DNA from: Cyanobacteriota bacterium
GTDB lineage: Bacteria; Cyanobacteriota; Cyanobacteriia; Phormidesmidales; Phormidesmidaceae
Assembly (NCBI GenBank): GCA_027483425.1
Contig: JAIXUR010000268.1
Span: forward strand, 1-14,211
Direction of reading: 5' to 3'
DNA length: 14,211 bases
Shown piece by piece: positions 6,177 through 12,906 of the stretch. A program made the translations under genes and the position numbers. The number at the start of each line of letters is the position of its first letter. Position 1 is the stretch's first letter. The notes under the pieces were generated by a model. That model was given only the letters and a program-made list of their open reading frames with translations. It did not search any database and was not told where the DNA came from.

Positions 6177-8289
6177 GCCACTGCCACAGCTTGATAGTTT
6201 TATCGGCGCTGGTGCTGGCCATCACCGTGCCACTCGCCTGCATCGCCACCCGATGAACCGGGTTGATATGGGCCGACAGGGTATCTTGGAGCGCACCGGT
6301 TGGGCTGTGCCACAGGCGCAGGGTGCCGTCGCTACCGCCGCTCACCAACTGCTTGCCGTCCGGGAAAAAGGCCACGGTATTGACCTCCTGGGTGTGTCCC
6401 TGGAGGGTGTGCAGTAGGGTGCCAGAGGCTAAATTCCACAGCCGTACGGTGCGGTCTTTGCTGGCACTGGCAATCAGATGGCCATCGGGGCTGATGGCCA
6501 CTTGGTTGACGGTGTTGGTGTGGCCATGGAGCACCTTGAGGGTGGTGGCCGTTTGGACATCCCAGATCCGGACAGTGTTGTCGAGGCCACCGCTAATGAG
6601 CCGCTGATCGCCGTCGGCCAGGGCCACGGTTTTGAGCATGCCGGCCGAACCCGACAGGGTTTTGAGCAGGGTGCCCCGGCTCAGGTTCCACAGTTTGATG
6701 GTGCCGTCTTCGCTGGCGCTGGCCAGCAGACTACCCTCGCTACCCAGGGCGATCGCCGTCACATCCTTCAAATGGCCCTTGAGCGTATATCGCAGGGTGC
6801 CATCCCCCAGGTGCCAAACTTTCACCGTGGCATCGTCGCCACAGCTCGCCAGCAGCTGCCCGCGCAGGTCAATGGCCACATCGTTGACCCCCCGGGTATG
6901 GCCCTTGAGCGCCTGGAGTAAATCTCCGGTCTGCCAGTTCCAAAGGCGCAGGGTGTCGTCTAGGCTGCCGCTGACCAAGACAGGCTGTTGGGGGCTAAAG
7001 CCGGCAGCGGTGACCCATGATTGGTGTCCCGTCAAGGTGCGAACGATTTGCCACCCGGTGCTTGATCGGGGCGTTCCCGATAGGGGTGTTCCCGACGGGG
7101 GTACTCCCGATTGGGGTGTTCCCGATTGGGCTGGCCCTGATTTCGGAGTACCCATCCCAGACCCAGTTTGCCTAGGGGGCGGTGGTGCCGAGATGGGGCG
7201 AAACAAGGAACCCGGGGTGGGGCGGGGCTGAGTCACCCCGGCCCCCGTCGGTGTTTCCATGTGCGGTGGAGAGGTGGTTGGTAGGCTCATGCCAACCTGT
7301 CTTCCCGGCCCACTCAGGGGAGGCTGGGTCAGGCCCACAAACAGGCTGGGGCTGGCCTGGCTAGAGACCCAGCCCGGCACTGAGCCCTCCAGCTTGGGTA
7401 GCTTTTGCAGATCGTTGAGCACCTCTTGGGCTGTCTGGTAGCGCTCACTGACCAGGTCTTTGGTCATGTAGTTCAACACCTCTGCCAGGCCGGGGTTGAG
7501 GGTGCGGTTCTGTTTTTCCAGGTGCTCCTGCCACATCCAGCGGCCGGATTGGGGGCTGTAGAGGTCTTCGGGTTTGCAGCCGGTGAGCAGGTGTAGGCAA
7601 GTGGCCCCCAGGCTGTAGAGGTCGCTAGAGGGGTAGGCCTGACCACTGCGCAACTGTTCGATCGGGGCATAGCCTACGGTGCCAATGCGAGTGCCGGGTT
7701 CGTAGCGAATCGCCTCGCTAAACTGTTTCGCCACCCCAAAATCGATCAGCACCAGCTTTTGGTCACTCTTGCGGCGCATGATGTTGGAGGGGGTAATATC
7801 GCGATGAATGACCCCGTGCTCGTGGATAAAGTGCAGCACCGGCAGCAGGTCTTCCAGCAGTTGGCGAATGCTGCCTTCGCTATAGACCGCCTGGGCGGCG
7901 ATCTCCTGGTGCAGGGTGCGCCCCTGCACCATCTGCTGTACCAGGTAGAGATATTTCTTTTGCTCAAAGTAGGCCAGCAGGGTCGGAATTTGTGGGTGTT
8001 CGCCCAGCTCGTGGAGCCGCATGGCCTCCTGCTCAAATAGCTGTACGGCCTTTAAAAACGACTGGGTGCCCTGGGTTTGGGGCGCAAACTGCTTGATCAC
8101 ACAGCGGCTATTCAGGCGGTCAACGTCGAGGGCAAAGTAGGTGCGGCCAAATCCGCCCCGGCCAATCAGCTTCAGGGGGCGGTAGCGGCCCCTGAGCCGG
8201 CCCTCTAGGGCTGTACCGCAGGTGGGGCAAACCGCTGCCAAGGTAGCGTGATTAGGCTGGGAACAGTGGGGATTAAGGCAGCAGATCAT
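6169..8289 (-). CDS. Ser/Thr protein kinase with C-terminal seven-bladed WD40 propeller
   Basis: A 706-aa fusion protein. It begins MICCLNPHC with a four-Cys ribbon (C4, C9, C21, C24), a usual start for this cyanobacterial kinase group. For that reason ATG 8289 is preferred to ATG 8340, which would add 17 unlike residues. The Hanks-type kinase domain (about 36-297) has GRGGFG (43-48), Lys66, HRDITPSN with catalytic D164, DFG (183-185), and GTVGYAPIEQ. All key residues are present, so it should be active. A Pro/Ser/Gly linker (about 300-400) includes six 5-residue GTPxS-like units. Seven WD40 blades follow, most with GH near the start and a W-D-like end (LRLWNW, VKVWHL, IKLWNL, VRIWDV, VRLWNL, LRLWHS, IKLWQW). 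No membrane segment is seen. It probably senses or docks partners through the propeller; substrates are unknown. It is the first gene of a three-gene cluster. Confidence 0.95.
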   Translation of the reverse strand: MICCLNPHCSQPNHATLAAVCPTCGTALEGRLRGRYRPLKLIGRGGFGRTYFALDVDRLNSRCVIKQFAPQTQGTQSFLKAVQLFEQEAMRLHELGEHPQIPTLLAYFEQKKYLYLVQQMVQGRTLHQEIAAQAVYSEGSIRQLLEDLLPVLHFIHEHGVIHRDITPSNIMRRKSDQKLVLIDFGVAKQFSEAIRYEPGTRIGTVGYAPIEQLRSGQAYPSSDLYSLGATCLHLLTGCKPEDLYSPQSGRWMWQEHLEKQNRTLNPGLAEVLNYMTKDLVSERYQTAQEVLNDLQKLPKLEGSVPGWVSSQASPSLFVGLTQPPLSGPGRQVGMSLPTTSPPHMETPTGAGVTQPRPTPGSLFRPISAPPPPRQTGSGMGTPKSGPAQSGTPQSGVPPSGTPLSGTPRSSTGWQIVRTLTGHQSWVTAAGFSPQQPVLVSGSLDDTLRLWNWQTGDLLQALKGHTRGVNDVAIDLRGQLLASCGDDATVKVWHLGDGTLRYTLKGHLKDVTAIALGSEGSLLASASEDGTIKLWNLSRGTLLKTLSGSAGMLKTVALADGDQRLISGGLDNTVRIWDVQTATTLKVLHGHTNTVNQVAISPDGHLIASASKDRTVRLWNLASGTLLHTLQGHTQEVNTVAFFPDGKQLVSGGSDGTLRLWHSPTGALQDTLSAHINPVHRVAMQASGTVMASTSADKTIKLWQWHG
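7064..7153 (-). repeat. Six tandem 15-bp units inside the kinase gene linker
   Basis: Units start at 7064, 7079, 7094, 7109, 7124 and 7139. On the + strand they read like GATTGGGGTGTTCCC with a few changes. In the protein they give GTPKS, GPAQS, GTPQS, GVPPS, GTPLS and GTPRS. The unit length keeps the frame, so copy number could vary without breaking the gene. The encoded stretch is a flexible Ser/Thr-Pro tether between kinase and WD40 domains. Confidence 0.85.
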
Positions 8290-8684
8290 CACAGCGGTTA
8301 ACCTGATTGCACAGGCACATGGGCGTATGCCTATCTCCATTTAACCTGCAATCGGTCAGGGAGTGGGGATTTTGGTTCCAGGGATGGGCCATGGCCTGGT
8401 AAGTTCTTAAGAGATTTCTGAGAAACGAAGATACCCCTCCCCGTAGGGGCGCAGGGCCTGCGCCCTGGGGAGGAACAAAATTCTTCGGTATTTTGGTTTC
8501 CAGCATTGGCCTAAATTTCGGGGCGATCGCAGATCAGCCCTTAGATCAGCCCACAGCGCTAACCCGGCTTGATCCAGACCGGCGATCGCTATATTTCGTA
8601 ACAATTGGGCCGATCGCGCTAACCAGCCCAAACCCGTGCGGTATGGTGAAGAACAGCCCTTCCTGAGCCCCCACCGCTACCCCT
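8290..8684. other. Divergent intergenic region between kinase cluster and bciB
   Basis: About 395 bp without a convincing gene. It holds repeat copy B (8411-8502), then a stretch with GCGATCGC at 8523-8530 and 8582-8589, a 10-bp direct repeat AGATCAGCCC (8531-8540 and 8543-8552), and GCGCTAACC twice (8556-8564 and 8616-8624). Promoters for both flanking genes should lie here, but I could not pick convincing -35/-10 pairs on either strand. Confidence 0.6.
8411..8502 (+). repeat. Dispersed palindromic repeat, copy B
   Basis: Full-length relative of 1895-1984. The inner stem is the same, GGGCGCAG (8447-8454) with CTGCGCCC (8458-8465), but the loop differs (GGC here, CGCC in copy A). An outer stem CCTCCCC (8436-8442) with GGGGAGG (8467-8473) extends the palindrome, and ATACC/GGTAT can pair further out. 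A conserved stem with diverged loop suggests that structure is what is kept. Confidence 0.8.
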
Positions 8685-9881
8685 ATGACCCTGGCCCAGC
8701 CTCCCCACCAAAAAGCCAAAGCCCTGCGCCCAGGGGCGACCCGCCCCGCCAAGGAACTCTGTAGCGAGTGCGGCTTTTGCGACACCTACTACATTCACTA
8801 CGTCAAAGAGGCCTGTGCCTTTCTCAACCAGCAGTTTCCGACCCTAGAGCAGCAGAGCCATGGCCGCAGCCGTGACCTCGAGACCGACAACGAGGTCTAC
8901 TTCGGGGTTCACCAGGACATGATGGCCGCCCGCAAACAGCAGCCCATCGAGGGGGCCCAGTGGACCGGCATTGTCAGCACCATCGCCATCGCCATGCTGA
9001 CCCAGGGCCTGGTGGAAGGGGTCGTGTGCGTGCAAAATACCGAGAGCGATCGCTTCCAGCCCCAGCCCGTGCTAGCCACCACCCCTGAAGAGATTCTCGC
9101 GGCGCGGGTCAACAAGCCCACCCTATCCCCCAACCTGTCGGTGCTAGAGCAGGTCGAGCAGTCGGGCATGAAGCGGCTGCTGGTGATCGGGGTCGGTTGC
9201 CAGATCCAGGCGCTGCGGGCGATCGAAAAACAGCTCGGCCTAGAACAGCCCTACGTGCTGGGCACCCCCTGCGTCGACAACGTCAGCCGGGCGGGGTTAC
9301 AGAAATTCCTGGAAACCACCAGCCGCTCCCCCGACACCGTGGTCCACTACGAGTTTATGCAAGACTTTCGGGTGCACTTCAAGCACGAAGATGGCTCCAC
9401 CGAAACCGTGCCCTTCTTTGGCCTCAAGACCAACCAGCTGAAGGATGTGTTTGCCCCCTCCTGCATGAGCTGCTTTGACTATGTGAATGGATTGGCTGAC
9501 CTGGTGGTGGGCTACATGGGGGCCCCCTTTGGCTGGCAGTGGATCGTGGTCCGCAACGATCGCGGCCAGCGCATGCTCGACACTGTCATGGATCAGCTCG
9601 ATACCCAGCCGGTGATGTCCGAGGGCGATCGCAAAGCCGCCGTGCAGCAGAGCATTCCCGCCTACGACAAGGCCGTCACCCTACCCATGTGGGCCGCTAA
9701 GCTCATGGGTGTGGTGATCGAGCGCATTGGCCCCAAGGGGCTCGAGTACGCCCGTTTTTCCATTGACTCCCACTTCACCCGCAACTACCTCTACGTCAAG
9801 CGCAACTATCCCCAAAAGCTAGCTGCCCACGTCCCCGAGTTTGCCAAGCGCATCGTCAGCCAGTACAAACTGCCCGACTAG
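8685..9881 (+). CDS. bciB: 3,8-divinyl (proto)chlorophyllide 8-vinyl reductase, BciB type
   Basis: This 398-aa iron-sulfur flavoprotein belongs to the F420 hydrogenase/dehydrogenase beta-subunit family. The cyanobacterial BciB branch (Synechocystis slr1923) reduces the 8-vinyl group of divinyl chlorophyll precursors using ferredoxin electrons. Cluster cysteines are visible in CSECGFC (C26, C29, C32), GVGCQ (C172), TPC (C196) and APSCMSC (C260, C263), consistent with two [4Fe-4S] clusters. Long stretches such as HGRSRDL, FGVHQDMMAARK, RVNKPTLSPNLSVLEQ and FSIDSHFTRNYLYVKRN are typical of cyanobacterial BciB. The related 7-hydroxymethyl-chlorophyll a reductase is the main alternative; overall resemblance and length favour BciB. 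ATG 8685 gives the usual short leader before RPGATRPAKELCSECG. No Shine-Dalgarno is seen. The neighbours are not pigment genes. Confidence 0.9.
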   Translation: MTLAQPPHQKAKALRPGATRPAKELCSECGFCDTYYIHYVKEACAFLNQQFPTLEQQSHGRSRDLETDNEVYFGVHQDMMAARKQQPIEGAQWTGIVSTIAIAMLTQGLVEGVVCVQNTESDRFQPQPVLATTPEEILAARVNKPTLSPNLSVLEQVEQSGMKRLLVIGVGCQIQALRAIEKQLGLEQPYVLGTPCVDNVSRAGLQKFLETTSRSPDTVVHYEFMQDFRVHFKHEDGSTETVPFFGLKTNQLKDVFAPSCMSCFDYVNGLADLVVGYMGAPFGWQWIVVRNDRGQRMLDTVMDQLDTQPVMSEGDRKAAVQQSIPAYDKAVTLPMWAAKLMGVVIERIGPKGLEYARFSIDSHFTRNYLYVKRNYPQKLAAHVPEFAKRIVSQYKLPD

Positions 9882-9903
9882 CTCAGGAATAAAATTCCTG
9901 GGC
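9881..9903 (+). terminator. Hairpin at the bciB stop codon, possible terminator
   Basis: A 10-bp stem with one G-T pair: GCTCAGGAAT (9881-9890) pairs with ATTCCTGGGC (9894-9903) across an AAA loop. It begins on the last base of the bciB stop codon. No T-run follows, so it could act as a 3'-end stabiliser rather than a terminator. The convergent ftsH ends 125 nt further on. Confidence 0.4.
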
Positions 9904-10028
9904 GGTCTGTGCCCAGCATCGGTCATCCATAAACTCCCCTGGCCCGAAAAACGGGATACTGCGATCGCCCCCAGGGCCGGTCTTTGACCATCGCCGCATC
10001 CCGTCCAGGCCATGACCCTGGGCGCGAA

Positions 10029-11792
10029 CTACGCCACGCAATAGCCCCCCGCCAGCCAGCGCTGGAGTTCCGCTGGAGCCTGGGCCTGGGCCAGCAGGGT
10101 CTTAAGCCGTTCCCCGTCCAGCACCTCGGTTTCTAGCAACGTCTGGGTGGCCGACTCCAGCAGCCCCCGGTTCAGCCGCAAAATCTCCAGCGCCAGGTTG
10201 CGAGCATCATCCAGCAGTTGCTTGACCTCGCGATCGATCTCGGTGGCTACGCCAGGGCTGGTGGTGCGACGGTCACTGCCCCCGTCTAAAAACTGGGCCG
10301 AGGCTTTGGCAAAGGCCACCGGGCCCAGGCTGGCGCTCATGCCGTACTGAGTCACCGCCCGCTCAGCCAGATCCGTGGCCTTCTGAATGTCGTCGCTGGC
10401 CCCCGTCGAGACCTTGCCAAACACCACTTCTTCGGCGGCACGGCCCCCCAGCAGGGTTGCCAGCTGGCCGCGCAGTTCATCTTCGAGCATCAAAAAGCGA
10501 TCGCTCTCCGGCATTTGCAAGGTATAGCCCAGGGCCCCCAGACCCCGAGGCACAATCGAGATTTTGGTCACCCGGTTACTGCCGGGCATGAGTGACCCCA
10601 CCAGGGCATGGCCAACTTCGTGGTAGGCCACCGTCTGTCGCTCCACCGGGGTCAGCACGCGCGATCGCTTCTCTAGCCCGGCGATCACCCGCTCAATGGC
10701 TTCCATAAAGTCGGCCATCAGCACGGCCTGGCGGTTGTGGCGGGCGGCCATCAGCGCCGCCTCGTTGACCAGGTTGGCCAGGTCAGCCCCCGCAAAGCCA
10801 GCGGTTTGAGCCGCAATCTCGGCCAAATTCACGTCTTCGCCCAGGGCCACGGCGCGGCCATGCACCTGCAAAATCTCCAGCCGACCGCTCTTGTCGGGGC
10901 GATCGACCAGCACCTGGCGATCGAAGCGGCCGGGGCGGCGCAGGGCCGGGTCGAGGGTCTCGGGCCGGTTGGTGGCCGCAATCACAATCACGCCGTTGGT
11001 GCCGTCAAAGCCATCCATTTCGGTCAGCAGTTGGTTCAGGGTTTGCTCCCGCTCGTCGTTGCCGCCCACGGGGTTGCCGCCACGGGTTTTACCTACCGCG
11101 TCGAGCTCGTCAATAAAGACAATGCATGGGGCCTGCTTTTTGGCCCGGCTAAACAGGTCGCGCACCCGTGAGGCTCCTACCCCCACAAACATCTCCACAA
11201 ACTCCGAGCCGGCCATGCTCAAGAAGGGCACCCCGGCTTCGCCCGCCACAGCCTTGGCCAGCAGGGTCTTGCCGGTGCCCGGAGGCCCCACCAGCAGCAC
11301 CCCCTTCGGCAGTTTGGCCCCCAGCTGACGGTACTTGTCGCCGTTGGCTAGAAAGTCGACCACCTCCTGTAGTTCTTGCTTGGCTTCGTCTACTCCGGCC
11401 ACATCGGCAAAGGTGACGCCAGTTTTGCTTTTGCCGTAGGTGCGGGCTTTGCTTTTGCCCATGCCCACGGCTGTGCCCGCGCCCGCACGGCTAACCTTAG
11501 CGGCCAGGGCCAGGCTGCCCACCAGCAGCCCCGAAGAAATAATCAGCCCGGCAATGCTGGCCGGGGGCAGGGGTTCAGGGGCGATGGTGACGCTGATGCC
11601 CTGGCGTTTGAGCGTACTCACCACCTCGTCGGTGGAGCCCACGGGCCGGGTGGTGTAGCGGTGGTGGCCAAACTCGGGCTTGAGGGTGTAGTCGATGCGA
11701 TCGCGCCCCAGACTCACCCGCTGCACCTGGGCATGGTTAACCTGCTCCACAAAGGTGCTGTAGGCCGACTGCAAAGGGGTTTTCGTGTTCAT
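10029..11792 (-). CDS. ftsH: ATP-dependent zinc metalloprotease FtsH, short form with one membrane segment
   Basis: A 587-aa AAA+ membrane protease that unfolds and degrades membrane and damaged proteins as a hexamer. Present are the Walker A motif GPPGTGKT (169-176), the pore loop MFVGVG (201-206), Walker B IVFIDELD (224-231), the second region of homology (ATNRPE to GRFDR, 273-292), the zinc site HEVGH (391-395) and a third ligand in STGASDD (Asp468). All catalytic residues are intact. It differs from usual FtsH (about 610-640 aa, two N-terminal membrane helices): residues 1-76 are polar, and only one hydrophobic segment (about 77-99) precedes the AAA domain. The start cannot move upstream, since an in-frame TGA precedes ATG 11792 by a few codons. 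TAGGAT about 8 nt before the ATG may serve as ribosome site. The gene is isolated and convergent with bciB. Confidence 0.93.
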   Translation of the reverse strand: MNTKTPLQSAYSTFVEQVNHAQVQRVSLGRDRIDYTLKPEFGHHRYTTRPVGSTDEVVSTLKRQGISVTIAPEPLPPASIAGLIISSGLLVGSLALAAKVSRAGAGTAVGMGKSKARTYGKSKTGVTFADVAGVDEAKQELQEVVDFLANGDKYRQLGAKLPKGVLLVGPPGTGKTLLAKAVAGEAGVPFLSMAGSEFVEMFVGVGASRVRDLFSRAKKQAPCIVFIDELDAVGKTRGGNPVGGNDEREQTLNQLLTEMDGFDGTNGVIVIAATNRPETLDPALRRPGRFDRQVLVDRPDKSGRLEILQVHGRAVALGEDVNLAEIAAQTAGFAGADLANLVNEAALMAARHNRQAVLMADFMEAIERVIAGLEKRSRVLTPVERQTVAYHEVGHALVGSLMPGSNRVTKISIVPRGLGALGYTLQMPESDRFLMLEDELRGQLATLLGGRAAEEVVFGKVSTGASDDIQKATDLAERAVTQYGMSASLGPVAFAKASAQFLDGGSDRRTTSPGVATEIDREVKQLLDDARNLALEILRLNRGLLESATQTLLETEVLDGERLKTLLAQAQAPAELQRWLAGGYCVA

Positions 11793-11945
11793 GGGGCAAA
11801 TCCTATAGGGTCAACTGAAGGGGCAATCCATCGGGAAATGCTCCCCGCCGATCGCTCACTCCCCTGATTCTGCGGTACCTGCCGCCCCCCTCCCAGAGGG
11901 GAAAACGCCCCAATCCAGCAGGGTTTCCCGCAGGGCAAAAGGCCC

Positions 11946-11972
11946 TCTATACGGTGCTTACGACCTTTCTAA
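11946..11972 (-). promoter_or_regulatory. Weak candidate promoter for ftsH
   Basis: On the minus strand TTAGAA (11972-11967) is followed after 15 nt by TATAGA (11951-11946). The spacing is short and neither hexamer is perfect. It would give a leader of roughly 145 nt before the ftsH ATG. Confidence 0.25.
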
Positions 11973-12044
11973 GGGTTTTCCGCCCTGCCTCGGCTGTGCC
12001 CCCCGGAGTTTGGGGTTGAGAGGGTTAATTGTTTGGACGTCCAT

Positions 12045-12122
12045 AACCCCGGCATTGGCCCTGCTACCCAACACAAATTTCCCACGGCGGAGACGAGGGC
12101 CAACCCATCGGTTCGCCCCTAT
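12045..12122 (+). repeat. 78-bp direct repeat, copy 1
   Basis: It matches 12211-12288 base for base without gaps, with about ten mismatches by hand count. The shared centre GCTACCCAACACAAATTTCC and CACGGCGG are identical. Near the 3' end, GGGCCAACC and GGTTCGCCC can form an imperfect hairpin around CATC. Confidence 0.85.
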
Positions 12123-12178
12123 GGCATGGCGATTATCCGAGAATCAATGGCATCCACAAATCCCATCTAAACGATAAA

Positions 12179-12210
12179 ACCCCGTAGGGGCAGGCCCACG
12201 TGTCTGCCCT
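12179..12210 (+). repeat. Short palindromic element with the CCCCGTAGGGGC core (partial copy C)
   Basis: It starts ACCCCGTAGGGGC like copies A and B but then diverges. Stem GGGCAG (12188-12193) pairs with CTGCCC (12204-12209) around a 10-nt loop containing CACGTG. It directly abuts the second 78-bp repeat copy, so the two may form one compound element. Confidence 0.6.
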
Positions 12211-12288
12211 AACCCCGGCATTGGATAGGCTACCCAACACAAATTTCCCACGGCGGGGACGGCGGCCAACCCATGAGTTCGCCCCCAT
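12211..12288 (+). repeat. 78-bp direct repeat, copy 2
   Basis: Second copy of 12045-12122, same orientation, 166 bp downstream. Differences cluster at four bases after GCATTGG and around the terminal imperfect hairpin (GGCCAAC with GTTCGCC), which remains foldable in both copies. Confidence 0.85.
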
Positions 12289-12314
12289 AATCCTCTCTGG
12301 AGGATTTCTGCTTT

Positions 12315-12341
12315 GAGCCTTGGACTAAACGTCCAAGGCTC
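12315..12341 (+). other. Perfect 11-bp hairpin, function unknown
   Basis: GAGCCTTGGAC (12315-12325) and GTCCAAGGCTC (12331-12341) are exact complements around TAAAC. One more A-T and a G-T pair extend the base (12313-12343). No T-run follows on the + strand. On the minus strand the flank is AAGCAGAAATCC, also without a T-run. It may be a bidirectional transcription block, an RNA stem or a protein-binding site. Confidence 0.6.
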
Positions 12342-12407
12342 AGCGACAAGTCAAGGCTATCGGTCTTCCAACGCGCTCCACCTTACCAGGGAACCTCCTA
12401 CCCCACC

Positions 12408-12440
12408 GGGATCTCAGCTTCAGTAGAGATCCCCTATAAT
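12408..12440 (+). promoter_or_regulatory. Inverted repeat adjoining a TATAAT box
   Basis: GGGATCTC (12408-12415) and GAGATCCC (12426-12433) are perfect inverted halves with a 10-nt spacer. A perfect TATAAT begins two bases later (12435-12440). If this is a promoter, the inverted repeat covers the -35 area, as an operator or activator site would. No consensus -35 is present. The nearest downstream candidate is the short ORF at 12545. Confidence 0.4.
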
Positions 12441-12544
12441 TGCGTATTGGTTGCCCTAGCAGGTCAAAAAGTTACCCAAATTCGATCAAGTACCGAACAA
12501 CTACTCAGTACACAATATGAAGTTTTCACTAAGATAGAAACCTA

Positions 12545-12706
12545 ATGGTGCACACCCCCAAAGCTATCTATCTGTTTCCCCCAATCCTAGGAGAGCGTTA
12601 CAGCCTAGGTAGCCTTCATCTCAAGTTAGTCCAAGGACTTTCCAGGCGTGATCGCTTGGCTACAGTAGCTGGGTATTTTAGAGATCAATGCAGCTTGCTT
12701 CGGTAG
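12545..12706 (+). CDS. Possible 53-aa small protein (uncertain)
   Basis: An ATG-to-TAG frame of 53 codons begins MVHTPKAIYLFPPILGERYS and continues with a basic stretch (GLSRRDRLATVAGYFRDQC), ending SLLR. I recognise no family. In its favour: it lies about 105 nt downstream of the TATAAT at 12435, in the right direction, and ends well before hpsA. Against it: no Shine-Dalgarno sequence, and third-codon GC is clearly lower than in all neighbouring genes. Many A/T-ending codons such as TTA, AGA and GGA appear. It may instead be non-coding RNA or decayed sequence. Confidence 0.2.
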   Translation: MVHTPKAIYLFPPILGERYSLGSLHLKLVQGLSRRDRLATVAGYFRDQCSLLR

Positions 12707-12906
12707 AAGCCCCCTTGACTCCCATCGGCCAATCATTGATCTGGTCCATGCCGCACCCACGATTTAGTTCCACCCACTACCCTTTGGCCTAGGGCTCGTT
12801 TAAATAGACTGCTCCCGTAAGGCTAATGCCCCCACTCTGGTCCTAAAAGCGCCCTGCCCCACGCGAGTTTATAGATTCTGTAATTTGGCATATCGGTCTT
12901 AGAAAC

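Larger units (their letters stand above)
11793..12906. other. Gene-poor 1.1-kb intergenic region upstream of hpsA and ftsH
   Basis: No ORF of 60 codons or more is convincing on either strand. Contents by position: ftsH leader and possible promoter (11793-11972); repeat copy 1 (12045-12122); a CCCCGTAGGGGC hairpin (12179-12210); repeat copy 2 (12211-12288); a perfect hairpin (12315-12341); an inverted repeat touching a TATAAT (12408-12440); and an AT-richer stretch with a 53-codon ORF (12545-12706). From 12707 to 12906 I see only AT-rich hexamers (TATAGA at 12870, TGTAAT at 12879) that might belong to an hpsA promoter. Confidence 0.65.

Noticed and set aside
8290..8340. Longer kinase start at ATG 8340
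   Set aside because: It adds 17 residues unlike the usual beginning of this kinase group, which starts at the zinc-ribbon MICCLNPHC.
12045..12341. CRISPR array
   Set aside because: There are only two 78-bp copies, too long and too few, with unequal hairpins between them and no cas genes.
12355..12400. Minus-strand stretch resembling part of a tRNA (GGAGCGCGTTGGAAGACC)
   Set aside because: No acceptor stem, T arm or anticodon stem can be drawn around it, so it is no more than a chance resemblance.
11793..12906. Insertion sequence or transposon remnant
   Set aside because: No transposase-like frame, no paired terminal inverted repeats at its ends and no target duplications were found by eye.
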